The notes beneath the pieces are model-generated. The model saw only the letters and a list, made by a program, of their open reading frames with translations, was not told the origin of the DNA and did not search any database. Below are positions 38,572 through 46,532 of a stretch of 64,000 bases of DNA, in pieces. Position 1 is the stretch's first letter. The number at the start of each line of letters is the position of its first letter. Location of the stretch: contig NZ_JBBKBA010000001.1 in assembly GCF_038404985.1 (NCBI RefSeq), positions 1,702,001 to 1,766,000 of the forward strand, read 5' to 3'. A program made the translations under genes and the position numbers. Origin of the DNA: Ferrovibrio sp. MS7. Lineage in GTDB: Bacteria; Pseudomonadota; Alphaproteobacteria; Ferrovibrionales; Ferrovibrionaceae.

Positions 38572-39645
38572 ATGAAACTGCTGTTCGTGGTCAATGCCGA
38601 TCCGGCACAACTGGCCGGCGGCGCGATAGCGTTGGCCAGCGTGCGTTACCGTGCCGCCATGCCGGCAGCGGGTTTGCGCGCGCTCGGCTGGGATGTGGAT
38701 GTGATCAGCCTGGATCAAGTGCTCGATCCGGCTTTCCAGTTCACGGGCGACGCCATCGTGCTGGCCCAGCCCAAGGAAGACCGCCTGCTGCGCGGCGATC
38801 TGCTGCCTGGCCTTGGCAGCTTCATTCAGCGCCACCGTGCCGCCGGTGTCAGGCTGCTGATCGATGTGTCTGATCTCAAGGTCGGCGAGCCCTATCTGGC
38901 GCATATCGGGCGAGGCCTGCGTAATCCGGCAGCCATTGCGCTGTGCCGCCAATTCTATCCGGCCCTGCTCCGTGCCGCCGATCTGCTGGTGGTGCCAACC
39001 GCCGTGCTGGGAGAGCATATCCAGCTTCATGCGGGCAGCCATATCCGCTTTGCCGCAGTAGGCGACACGGTGGAGGTGGCGGCAGCGCCGGTACGTTTCG
39101 CGCCCGTTCCGGCAGGGCCATTGCGCCTGCTGTGGTTCGGTTTCTTCGGTGTGCATGCCGCCGCATTGGCGCGCTTTTGCCTCACGGATATGCCGCGCCT
39201 GGCTGCCCTCAGGCCATTGCATCTCACCATGCTGTGCGAGGCGCCGGCCGCGGCGCAGATTCCGCGCCTGCATGAATTGGCCAAGGGCAGCGGCGAGATT
39301 GCCTTTCAGCCCTGGTCGGTGCCGGCGCTGGAAGCGGCACTTGCGGCTTGCGATGCGGCGGTATTTCCCATCGACCAGGAATCCGAAGTCTCCGTCGGCA
39401 AGAGCAACAACCGCGCCCTGCAGGCCTTGCAGGCCGGTCGCGCCATTTTTGCCCATCCCATCGCCAGCTATCGTGAATTGCAGGAATACGGCGTCATCGC
39501 CGATGATCTGGTGCCCGGGATCGCTGCCGCGCTGGCCGATCCGGCGGCCTGTGTCGCGCGCACGACAGCCGGCCAGGCCTATGTGGCGGCGCAATACAGC
39601 CCCGCCGCCATCGCGCAGCGCTGGGCCGATGTGATCAGGTTGTAG
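38572..39645 (+). CDS. Glycosyltransferase-like protein (GT-B fold, probable)
   Basis: A 357-residue soluble protein. The start LLFVVNADPAQLAGGAIALASVRYR and the later LRLLWFGF, then an acidic-loop region IDQESEVSVGKSNNRALQALQAGRAIFA, resemble the two Rossmann-like halves of GT-B glycosyltransferases, with S-x-x-K-x-x-N-R-x-x-x-x-x-x-x-G near the donor site. I cannot name a donor or acceptor. ATG 38572 is preferred over an in-frame GTG at 38566. It is convergent with the WbdD-like fusion gene (3-base gap), so a shared role in glycan assembly is plausible. Confidence 0.65.
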   Translation: MKLLFVVNADPAQLAGGAIALASVRYRAAMPAAGLRALGWDVDVISLDQVLDPAFQFTGDAIVLAQPKEDRLLRGDLLPGLGSFIQRHRAAGVRLLIDVSDLKVGEPYLAHIGRGLRNPAAIALCRQFYPALLRAADLLVVPTAVLGEHIQLHAGSHIRFAAVGDTVEVAAAPVRFAPVPAGPLRLLWFGFFGVHAAALARFCLTDMPRLAALRPLHLTMLCEAPAAAQIPRLHELAKGSGEIAFQPWSVPALEAALAACDAAVFPIDQESEVSVGKSNNRALQALQAGRAIFAHPIASYRELQEYGVIADDLVPGIAAALADPAACVARTTAGQAYVAAQYSPAAIAQRWADVIRL

Positions 39646-39648
39646 AGA

Positions 39649-40914
39649 TCAATCCAGCAGCTTGAACAAGGCGGCGAAGGCGGCATCGTCGTCAGGCGCC
39701 GCCAGTTGCGGCGGTGCCGGGCAGTTGCCTTCGTCGGCCCAGCAAGCCCAGCCGAAATCCAGGATCACCGGCCCTTCCGCCGTCAGCATCACATTCTGCG
39801 GCCGCAGGTCGCGGTGGCGGATGCCAGCCGCCTTAAGTGCAGCTTGTGCCTGCTGCAGGCCAGCGCGCACCCTGTCCTTGTTCTCGATGTCACCATCGGC
39901 GGCGGCTTCGGCCAATGTCTTGCCTTCCAGCAGCGGCAGCGCCAGCACATAGGTCTTTTCATCCATGCCGAAGGCGACCGGCTTCAGGAAGCAGGGCACA
40001 TCCAGGCTGTAGAGGAATTCATGCTCGCGGTAGAGCAGGCTGCGCGCGATATCGTGCTTGCCCTGCACCAGCTTGATCGCCAGCTTCTGCGTGCCGCCCA
40101 TCAGCACGGCATAGATGCGGCTGATGAACTGGTCGTTTTCCTTGGCGTAGAACGGCTTGCTGCCGGCAGCCATGCGCGCCACCTGGGCCAGGCCTTCCGG
40201 CGCCATGGCCCAGAGATCGGGAGCCGCCACGGCGCGGTTCTGCGAGCGGAACAGCAGCCGCTTCTGCGCCATCGGCGAACCGGGCGCCGGGATCGCGCCC
40301 AGGCAATCCACATGACTATGGATGCCGGTATTCTTCACCATGGCATGCACGGCGGCCGCATCGGGAATCTGCGGCAGCTTCATCTTGCCTTCCTGGCCCA
40401 TGGAAGTTTCAAAGAAAAGTACATCGCAGTGGCGCTGCACTTCCTCGAGCAGTTTCACGGCCGCTTCGAAGCCATCGAAATGCACCACCCACTGGAAGGT
40501 GGAAAGGAACAGGATGACATCGAAATGGCCAAGATCGCGGATCAGCTCCGGCGAGGCGGCGGCATTGATGAAGGTGATGCCTGTTTGCTTCAGCTCGTTC
40601 ACGTCCTGCCCGATCTCGCAGGTCAGCGTGTCCTTCTCGATGCCGGTGCAGGTATAGCCCAGGCGCTGGAAGCGGAAGCAGTTATAGCCGCTGTGGCAGC
40701 CGATATCGAGCAGGCGGCCGGTCTTGAACGGACGCGGCAAGGTCGTCTGCATCAGCGCGAAGCGCTCCTCCACGGCATCGCGCTGATAGGGGATATCAGC
40801 GAATTCCTCGAAGGGCAGGGGATTGTACAGGTGTCCCGGCCGGCTGGCATTGCCGGGCTGATAAACCTGACCCATGCGGGCAATCTTTGCCCGAATCGAC
40901 TCGACCGTGACCAT
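39649..40914 (-). CDS. Methyltransferase-kinase fusion, WbdD-like
   Basis: A 421-residue bifunctional protein. Residues 1-210 are a class I methyltransferase with motif I LLDIGCHSGYN (68-78) and the acidic CTGIEKD (about 89-95). From about residue 255 a protein-kinase-like fold follows: beta-strand lysine Lys281 in LAIKLVQG, catalytic HRDLRPQN (367-374) and metal-binding DFG (386-388). Methyltransferase plus kinase in this order is the architecture of WbdD, which phosphorylates and methylates the end of O-antigen chains and thereby sets their length. The long C-terminal coiled coil of WbdD is absent. Function by analogy only. Confidence 0.8.
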   Translation of the reverse strand: MVTVESIRAKIARMGQVYQPGNASRPGHLYNPLPFEEFADIPYQRDAVEERFALMQTTLPRPFKTGRLLDIGCHSGYNCFRFQRLGYTCTGIEKDTLTCEIGQDVNELKQTGITFINAAASPELIRDLGHFDVILFLSTFQWVVHFDGFEAAVKLLEEVQRHCDVLFFETSMGQEGKMKLPQIPDAAAVHAMVKNTGIHSHVDCLGAIPAPGSPMAQKRLLFRSQNRAVAAPDLWAMAPEGLAQVARMAAGSKPFYAKENDQFISRIYAVLMGGTQKLAIKLVQGKHDIARSLLYREHEFLYSLDVPCFLKPVAFGMDEKTYVLALPLLEGKTLAEAAADGDIENKDRVRAGLQQAQAALKAAGIRHRDLRPQNVMLTAEGPVILDFGWACWADEGNCPAPPQLAAPDDDAAFAALFKLLD

Positions 40915-40965
40915 GACTGACCCTTCCGAAAGCGGCGTCTGCCGGGTCAGATTAGCCCGAAAAGG

Positions 40966-41481
40966 TTAATTTTCGGCCATGTCCGTTTCGGCTTCGGCGG
41001 TATCCAGGGCGGCGGCGCCCGCCGGGCCGTTTACCGAGGCCAGCAACCGCAGCAGGTCGATCAGTTCGGCCCGCCTGGCAGGCGGTACCGGCTGCATTGC
41101 CCGGGTCTGCGCCCGCAGCACCGCCGGCAGGGCCGCCCGCAGCATGGCCTCGCCCGCCTCGGTTACCGCCAGCGCATTGGTGCGGCGGTCCGTGGCGGTG
41201 CGGCTGCGCTCCAGCAATTCGCGCTTGAGCAGACGAGCCACCATCTCGGCGACTGTCGAGCGATCGATGCCGGTCAGCCGCACCAGATCGACCTGGCTCA
41301 GGCCGCGATTCTGGTAGACGGTCAAAAGCAGCGCGAATTGTGGTGGTGTTGGGCCGCTATCGCCCACTTCCTCGGTATAGAAATCCACCGCGATCTGATG
41401 GCAGCGACGTAACAGATGCCCTGGAGCGTCGAGCAGCACGAAGCTGCCCAGCGGATCCTCCGGCATAGTCGATTTAGCCAT
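40966..41481 (-). CDS. MarR-family transcriptional regulator
   Basis: A 171-residue winged-helix protein. The DNA-binding region reads [42 protein letters not shown], cited as [15 protein letters not shown] (recognition helix) and the wing [16 protein letters not shown] 41481 is chosen: GGGGGAGTGGGG lies just before it. It is divergent from the Nudix gene at 41601 and an inverted repeat lies between them. The C-terminal 25 residues are a poorly conserved acidic tail. Confidence 0.87.
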   Translation of the reverse strand: MAKSTMPEDPLGSFVLLDAPGHLLRRCHQIAVDFYTEEVGDSGPTPPQFALLLTVYQNRGLSQVDLVRLTGIDRSTVAEMVARLLKRELLERSRTATDRRTNALAVTEAGEAMLRAALPAVLRAQTRAMQPVPPARRAELIDLLRLLASVNGPAGAAALDTAEAETDMAEN

Positions 41482-41505
41482 GCCCCACTCCCCCCATTTT
41501 TTTCG

Positions 41506-41539
41506 GGTGGTTTGACACCACCTCATGCTTTGCGAAAAT
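41506..41539 (+). promoter_or_regulatory. Candidate MarR operator overlapping a -35 box
   Basis: GGTGGT (41506-41511) and ACCACC (41517-41522) form a 6-5-6 inverted repeat. A perfect TTGACA (41512-41517) lies inside it, with GAAAAT 16 bases further (41534-41539) as a possible -10 for the Nudix gene. An operator there would block that promoter. Binding by the neighbouring MarR protein is inference. Confidence 0.45.
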
Positions 41540-41600
41540 CAGCCTACGCCGGACCAAGGCGATTTGCCAACCGGGGTATGCAGAATATAAACTTCTCGTG

Positions 41601-42140
41601 ATGGCGATCCAACGACCCAGCGATTTCAGCTTCACGCATCAGGTGCCGGACGGTGACGACAAGCCGCGTCTGGTCTGTGGCAATTGCGGCTGGATTCACT
41701 ACGTCAATCCCAAGATCGTGGTCGGTGCGGTATGCAGCTTCGGCGACCGTATCCTGCTCTGCCGCCGCGCCATCGAGCCGCGCCATGGCTTCTGGACCTT
41801 GCCTGCCGGCTTCATGGAAGAGCGCGAGACCACGGAAGCCGGGGCTGCCCGCGAGGCAATGGAGGAAGCCGGGGTCACTATCCGGATCGATGCGTTACTG
41901 GCTGTGTACAACATACCGCGTATCAGCCAGGTGCAGATGATGTATCGTGCCACGCTGCCGGGGCCGGAACTCGATCCTGGTCCTGAATCGCTCGAAGCGA
42001 AGCTGTTCCTGTGGGATGAAATTCCATGGAACGAGCTGGCCTTCCCGAGCGTGCTGTGGGCCTTGCGCCATTGGCGCGAAGTGCGCGGCAAGCAGGATTT
42101 TGCTGCTTTTGGCAATCCGCCCGATGCAGTGGGTGTTTAG
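41601..42140 (+). CDS. Nudix hydrolase with N-terminal zinc-ribbon remnant
   Basis: A 179-residue protein. It has a short CGNCG element (Cys26, Cys29) then [12 protein letters not shown], as in Nudix proteins of the ADP-ribose/NADH pyrophosphatase neighbourhood, but only one Cys pair of a four-Cys ribbon. The Nudix box is complete and canonical: Gly70, Glu76 and REAMEEAGV (84-92). It likely hydrolyses a nucleoside diphosphate linked to another moiety. Start ATG 41601 is preferred to the GTG three bases before. Divergent from a MarR regulator. Confidence 0.88.
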   Translation: MAIQRPSDFSFTHQVPDGDDKPRLVCGNCGWIHYVNPKIVVGAVCSFGDRILLCRRAIEPRHGFWTLPAGFMEERETTEAGAAREAMEEAGVTIRIDALLAVYNIPRISQVQMMYRATLPGPELDPGPESLEAKLFLWDEIPWNELAFPSVLWALRHWREVRGKQDFAAFGNPPDAVGV

Positions 42141-43091
42141 TTAGCTTTTCTGCTCCAGCCCGGCCAGCGCGCGGGCAAAGGCATCGGCGGAGAAAGGCTG
42201 CAGGTCGGCGGCGGTTTCGCCTACACCGACGAAATGCACCGGCAGACCGAACTTGTCGGCAATCGCCACCAGCACGCCGCCGCGCGCTGTGCCATCCAGC
42301 TTGGTCACCACCAGGCCGGTGACATTGCAGATCTCCTTGAAGGTCGCCACCTGGTTCACGGCGTTCTGGCCAGTGGTGGCATCCAGCACCAGCAGCACAT
42401 GATGCGGCGCTTCGGGCGTCTGCTTCTTGATCACGCGCACGATCTTGGCCAGTTCCTGCATAAGGTCGGCCTTGTTATGCAGGCGGCCGGCGGTATCGAT
42501 CAGCAGCAGGTCGGCGCCTTCTTCGCGGGCTTTGCTCAGGGCCTCGAAAGCAAGGCCGGCGGCATCGGCGCCGGTTTCGCCTTTTACGATAGTGGCGCCG
42601 GTGCGCTGGCTCCAGATGCTGAGCTGTTCAACGGCGGCGGCGCGGAAGGTGTCGCCGGCGGCCATCACCACTTTCCTGCCGGCTTCGCGGCTGCGTTGTG
42701 CGATCTTGCCGATGGTGGTGGTCTTGCCGACCCCGTTGACGCCAACCACCAGCACCACCTGCGGCTTCGGCCCGTCAAGGTCGAGCGGCTTTTCCACCGG
42801 CTTCAGGATCGGGGCCAGGCTTTCCGCCAGGGCGGTACGGATTTCCTCCGAAGTCACTTCCTTGTCGAAGCGGGTGCGGGCAATGTCCTGCACGATGCGG
42901 GCAGCGGTCGTGACGCCGAGATCGGCGCCGATCAGGGTTTCCTCGAGTTCATCCAGCGCCTCCTGGTCCAGCTTGCGCTTGGTGAACAGGCCGGTGATCT
43001 GATCGCCGAGCGCGCTGGCGGAACGCGACAGGCCCTGCTTGAGGCGACCGAACCAGCCGAGCTTGGGCGCGGATTCCGGTTGCTCGCTCAT
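42141..43091 (-). CDS. ftsY: Signal recognition particle receptor FtsY
   Basis: A 316-residue SRP GTPase, the membrane receptor for ribosomes carrying membrane proteins. After a short N-terminal amphipathic stretch (WFGRLKQGLSRSASALGDQI) come the NG domains: P-loop GVNGVGKTTTIGK, AGDTFRAAAVEQL, DTAGRLHN, TKLDGTARGG and GVGETAADLQPF. It is the last gene of the minus-strand run dapF-mtaB-ftsY, conserved in many alphaproteobacteria. Short version without the long acidic A domain of E. coli FtsY. Confidence 0.97.
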   Translation of the reverse strand: MSEQPESAPKLGWFGRLKQGLSRSASALGDQITGLFTKRKLDQEALDELEETLIGADLGVTTAARIVQDIARTRFDKEVTSEEIRTALAESLAPILKPVEKPLDLDGPKPQVVLVVGVNGVGKTTTIGKIAQRSREAGRKVVMAAGDTFRAAAVEQLSIWSQRTGATIVKGETGADAAGLAFEALSKAREEGADLLLIDTAGRLHNKADLMQELAKIVRVIKKQTPEAPHHVLLVLDATTGQNAVNQVATFKEICNVTGLVVTKLDGTARGGVLVAIADKFGLPVHFVGVGETAADLQPFSADAFARALAGLEQKS

Positions 43092-43104
43092 GTCTGCTCA
43101 CTCA

Positions 43105-44364
43105 TCAGGCGGCCTCCAGCCAGAGTTTGCCGTCGCGCGCGGCGCCGATCCGGCGCTGCAGAATGGTGCCTTTCGGCGGCCCCGGCGGCAACACCACCGG
43201 TGCATAGGTTTCGTCGCGGCCCAGGCCATCCTGTTCTACCAGGATGCTGGCCTCGCGACCGATTCGGCTGTGCAGGAAACGCTGCTGCGCGGCCGCACCG
43301 CGCCGGCGCAATTCCGCCGCGCGTGCCTTGCGGGTGCCAAGCGGCACCTCCGGCATGCGTGCCGCCGGTGTGCCCTGGCGCGGCGAATACGGAAACACAT
43401 GCACAAAGGCCAGCGGCATCTCGTCGATCAGCGCCGCCGAGCGCTCGAAGGCCGCGTCGTCCTCGGTCGGGAAACCGGCAATCAGGTCGGCACCCAGCGC
43501 AATGCCGGGGCGCAACCGCTGCAGCGTCTCCGCCATGCGCAATGCCTGCGCGCGGCTATGGCGGCGTTTCATGCGCTTGAGGATCAGGTCGTCGCCGGCC
43601 TGCAGGCTGAGATGCGCATGCGGCATCACGCGTTCTTCCTCGGCATAGAGCCGAAGCAGGTCTGTGTCGATCTCGGCGGGATCGAGCGAGGAGAAACGCA
43701 GCCGCTGGATTTCCGGCACCAAGGCCAGCAGGCGCCGTGCGGCCTGGCCCAGGCTGGGGCGGCCCGGCAGGTCATGGCCATAGCTGGTAATGTCGACGCC
43801 GGTGAGCACGAATTCGCGATAGCCGCGCTGTGCCAGCGCGCGGGCCTGTTCGGCCACGGCGCCGAGCGGCAGCGACCGGCTGGGGCCACGGCCATAAGGA
43901 ATGATGCAGAAGGTGCAGCGATGGTCGCAGCCCTGCTGGATTTCCAGATAGGCACGTGGCCGGCCGGGAAATTCACTCACACTCGCCCATGCTTGCTCAG
44001 GCGCAATCGCCGGCGGCGTGGCCGCCAGGATGTCACCGACCATGACGCGGGCCTTGCCAAGTTGTTGCCAGGCAGTCGTATCAAGCTTCTCGCGGTTGCC
44101 GAGCACATGGTCGACTTCCGTCATCGCAGCGAAGCGTTCCGGCGCCACCTGTGCGGCGCAGCCGGTGACGACGATGCGCGCCTCCGGCTGTTCGCGGCGC
44201 AACCGGCGGATGGCCTGGCGTGCCTGCTTCTCGGCTTCCGCCGTGACGGCGCAGGTATTCACCACCACCACGTTATCAAGGGAGAGTTCGCCGAGCCTGG
44301 CGCGCACGGCCTCGCCTTCATAGGCGTTGAGCCGGCAGCCAAAGCTCAACACATCGACAGCCAT
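43105..44364 (-). CDS. mtaB: tRNA t6A37 methylthiotransferase MtaB
   Basis: A 419-residue radical-SAM enzyme that adds a methylthio group to t6A37 of tRNAs. Three cluster cysteines in the N-terminal MTTase domain (SFGCRLN, NTCAVT, TGCAAQ) and the radical-SAM motif CDHRCTFCIIPYGRG are all present; LSLQAGDD and DLIAGFPTE follow. The C-terminal TRAM-like segment GREASILVEQDGLGRDETYAPV is intact. Lies 6 bases after dapF and 13 before ftsY. Confidence 0.96.
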   Translation of the reverse strand: MAVDVLSFGCRLNAYEGEAVRARLGELSLDNVVVVNTCAVTAEAEKQARQAIRRLRREQPEARIVVTGCAAQVAPERFAAMTEVDHVLGNREKLDTTAWQQLGKARVMVGDILAATPPAIAPEQAWASVSEFPGRPRAYLEIQQGCDHRCTFCIIPYGRGPSRSLPLGAVAEQARALAQRGYREFVLTGVDITSYGHDLPGRPSLGQAARRLLALVPEIQRLRFSSLDPAEIDTDLLRLYAEEERVMPHAHLSLQAGDDLILKRMKRRHSRAQALRMAETLQRLRPGIALGADLIAGFPTEDDAAFERSAALIDEMPLAFVHVFPYSPRQGTPAARMPEVPLGTRKARAAELRRRGAAAQQRFLHSRIGREASILVEQDGLGRDETYAPVVLPPGPPKGTILQRRIGAARDGKLWLEAA

Positions 44365-44370
44365 TGCGGT

Positions 44371-45237
44371 TCAGGCCGCCGCCGGTTCGTCGAGCCAGAA
44401 GGCCGGAGGAATGGTGCCACGGAAGGATTCGGTGGCAGGGCCGGTCATGTAGATGTGGTTGTCGGCTGCCCAGTGGATGTTCAGCACGCCGCCATCCAGC
44501 AGCACGTCGGCGCGACGCGCCGAAAGGCCGCGACGGGCCGCCGCCACCAGGGTGGCGCAGGCGCCGGTGCCGCAGGCCTTGGTGATGCCGACACCGCGTT
44601 CCCACACCCGCATGCGGATACGGTCCGGGGCCAGGATTTGCGCGAACTCGACATTGATGCGCTGCGGGAACAGCGGGTCATGCTCGATCCGCGGCCCGAT
44701 CTCGGTCAGCGGCACGGCTTCCACATCACTCGGGAAAAACACCACATGCGGGTTGCCGACATTCACCGCACCGGGCGCGGAAAAGCCGGCATGGGTATAG
44801 TCCAGGGTCGCGGTATCCATGGCGCGGCTCAACGGAATCTGCTGCCAGTCGAAGCGCGGCTCGCCCATATCGACGGTGACCAGGCCTTCGACGCTCGCCG
44901 CATCGGCGCGCTTGGCATTCAGCCAGCCGCCGAGCGTGTCGATGCTGACACTTTCCTTGCCGGTCTCATGCATCAGCAGGCTGGCGACGCAGCGCGCCGC
45001 GTTGCCGCAGCTTTCCACTTCGCCGCCATCGGCATTGTGGATGCGCATGAAGGCATCGGCCTTGCCGGAGCGCTCGATGGTGATCATCTGGTCGAAGCCG
45101 ACGCCACGGCGACGGTCGGCCAGCCGGGCGATGGCGGCCTGTTCCAGCGGCAACGCATGGGCGCGCGCATCCAGGACAACGAAATCGTTGCCGAGGCCGT
45201 GCATCTTCACGAAGGGCAGGGGCGTGGTCGGGCGCAT
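44371..45237 (-). CDS. dapF: Diaminopimelate epimerase DapF
   Basis: A 288-residue cofactor-free racemase making meso-diaminopimelate for lysine and peptidoglycan. Both catalytic cysteines are visible: EVESCGNAARC in the N-terminal lobe and KACGTGACAT in the C-terminal lobe. KMHGLGNDFVVLD near the start and HVVFFPSDVE are family signatures. Head of the dapF-mtaB-ftsY run. A partner gene of the same pathway, dapD, lies at 59533. Confidence 0.97.
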   Translation of the reverse strand: MRPTTPLPFVKMHGLGNDFVVLDARAHALPLEQAAIARLADRRRGVGFDQMITIERSGKADAFMRIHNADGGEVESCGNAARCVASLLMHETGKESVSIDTLGGWLNAKRADAASVEGLVTVDMGEPRFDWQQIPLSRAMDTATLDYTHAGFSAPGAVNVGNPHVVFFPSDVEAVPLTEIGPRIEHDPLFPQRINVEFAQILAPDRIRMRVWERGVGITKACGTGACATLVAAARRGLSARRADVLLDGGVLNIHWAADNHIYMTGPATESFRGTIPPAFWLDEPAAA

Positions 45238-45311
45238 GAGCGGGTTATAGGGCGCCGGGGGCTTTTAGTCCAGCCAGGGCTGTCATCCAGGGTGGCGCGG
45301 CAGGGGGCCGT

Positions 45312-45848
45312 TCAGGCCTGGGAATCCCTGGTTTTTGCCTTTTCCACGGCGGCTTTCAGGGAGGCGCGGAGCTGTGCTTCCAGGGCACCGCCGGAACCGC
45401 TGATCTTGTGCGCCACCACTACATAGAGTGTATCGATATGAATGGAGACGATTTCCTGCTGCAGGTCGTCGAGGTCGCCATCGAAGGTCTTGAGGAAGTC
45501 ATGCAGCGACTTGGCGAATTCGGTGAGCAGGGGATAGCCGAACACGCCGCCCATGCCCTTGATCTGGAAAGCCTGCTCGCGCACATCCTCGACCAGCGCG
45601 CGGCGATCCTCCGGCGAGGCAGTGCCGGCAGCGCTGAGGCGCTCGCGCAATTCCTTGATCTGCTCGGCGGTCTCGTCCAGGAAGGCATTGGCGGACGCCT
45701 GTACCAGGGCATCCATTTTCTGGCGCAGCGCATCATCAAGCTTGAGCTCAAGGCCCTTCTTGTAATTCACCGCCTTGCGCTTGAGTTCGCCGCGGTTCGG
45801 GATGTGGACCGGGCGTGCCGGCCTTGAATCCGCCGACACTTGCATCAT
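45312..45848 (-). CDS. Histidine-phosphotransfer-like protein lacking the phospho-histidine
   Basis: A 178-residue, mainly helical protein. The block QAFQIKGMGGVFGYPLLTEF (residues 92-111) matches the HPt core A-H-x-[IL]-K-G-x-G-G-x-F-G, but the phospho-accepting His is replaced by Phe94 (TTC on the coding strand). The following SLHDFL and SIHIDTLYVVVAHKI match this HPt family elsewhere. So the fold is likely kept while phosphotransfer is not. The ATG overlaps the stop of the upstream receiver gene (ATGA), indicating coupled translation and a joint function. Confidence 0.8.
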   Translation of the reverse strand: MMQVSADSRPARPVHIPNRGELKRKAVNYKKGLELKLDDALRQKMDALVQASANAFLDETAEQIKELRERLSAAGTASPEDRRALVEDVREQAFQIKGMGGVFGYPLLTEFAKSLHDFLKTFDGDLDDLQQEIVSIHIDTLYVVVAHKISGSGGALEAQLRASLKAAVEKAKTRDSQA

Positions 45849-46336
45849 TCCTTCGCGCGGCGGTCAGCGCCATCAAACGGCAATTGCTGGCGGCGACGGT
45901 CAGGTCCGAAATAGCCGCGCACGCTGACGAAGTCGCGCGGCCGGGCAATCACCGAGACCAGACGGCGGTAGAGGCCGTCAGCGGTGAAGGGCTTGGCGAG
46001 GAATTCGGTGACACCGGCATCACGGGATTCAACCACGTATTCCATTTCGGAATTGGCGGTGAGCATGATCACCGGCAGCAGGCGGTCGGCGGAGGTTGCA
46101 TCGTTGCGGATAAAATCGAGCAGTTCGAGGCCGCTGCGCGGCTTCAGGTTCCATTCCGTGATGCAGACATCGATATGGCCCGAGCGCAGCGAACCCAGTG
46201 CGCTGTCGTAATCACGGGCCAGGCTGATCTGCACGGCACCAAGCATGGCCAGGATATCCTTGACCAGCTTGCCCATCAGCCGATTGTTGTCGACGATGAG
46301 GAAGCGCACGTGGCTGAAATCAATTTTTTCCGACAT
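45845..46336 (-). CDS. Receiver-domain protein lacking the phospho-aspartate
   Basis: A 163-residue single-domain response regulator with a GPDRRR tail. The receiver fold reads FLIVDNN (Asp16, Asn17), CITEWNLKP, MLTAN (Thr93) and FLAKPF (Lys115). In this family the fourth-strand end normally reads ITDW; here it is ITEW, so the phosphorylation site is Glu61 (GAA), and one of the two Mg-binding acidic residues is Asn17. Glu can mimic aspartyl phosphate, so it may be locked active or act by binding only. ATG 46336 is chosen by alignment; the frame extends upstream. Coupled to the HPt-like gene at 45312. Confidence 0.87.
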   Translation of the reverse strand: MSEKIDFSHVRFLIVDNNRLMGKLVKDILAMLGAVQISLARDYDSALGSLRSGHIDVCITEWNLKPRSGLELLDFIRNDATSADRLLPVIMLTANSEMEYVVESRDAGVTEFLAKPFTADGLYRRLVSVIARPRDFVSVRGYFGPDRRRQQLPFDGADRRAKE

Positions 46337-46481
46337 GCGACTGTCCAACGCTCCCGGCCTGGCGACTAATCCACCCGCGGATATGGCTTCTTCCGACCAA
46401 ATCTCTATATACTTTAACCCTTGCGAAGCCAACCAATTGAACGATTCTACCGGGGCTTGTTAACGACTAGTAATCATCCGT

Positions 46482-46510
46482 GCAGAAACTTGCCGCTGCG
46501 TTGTTTCTGC
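46482..46510. promoter_or_regulatory. Candidate operator before the MFS efflux gene
   Basis: GCAGAAAC (46482-46489) and GTTTCTGC (46503-46510) form a perfect 8-13-8 inverted repeat, 22 bases before the MFS start. No regulator gene is adjacent on that side, so the binding protein is unknown. Confidence 0.4.
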
Positions 46511-46532
46511 GTCCCTCTCGCAATGGCGAAAT

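Noticed and set aside
37162-39594. An 810-codon open frame on the minus strand, and similar long antisense frames at 20802-22976, 23474-24961 and 43039-45426.
   Set aside because: All lie opposite clear family genes, are His/Arg/Gln/Gly-rich as expected from the third-position GC bias of the sense strand, and show no motif.
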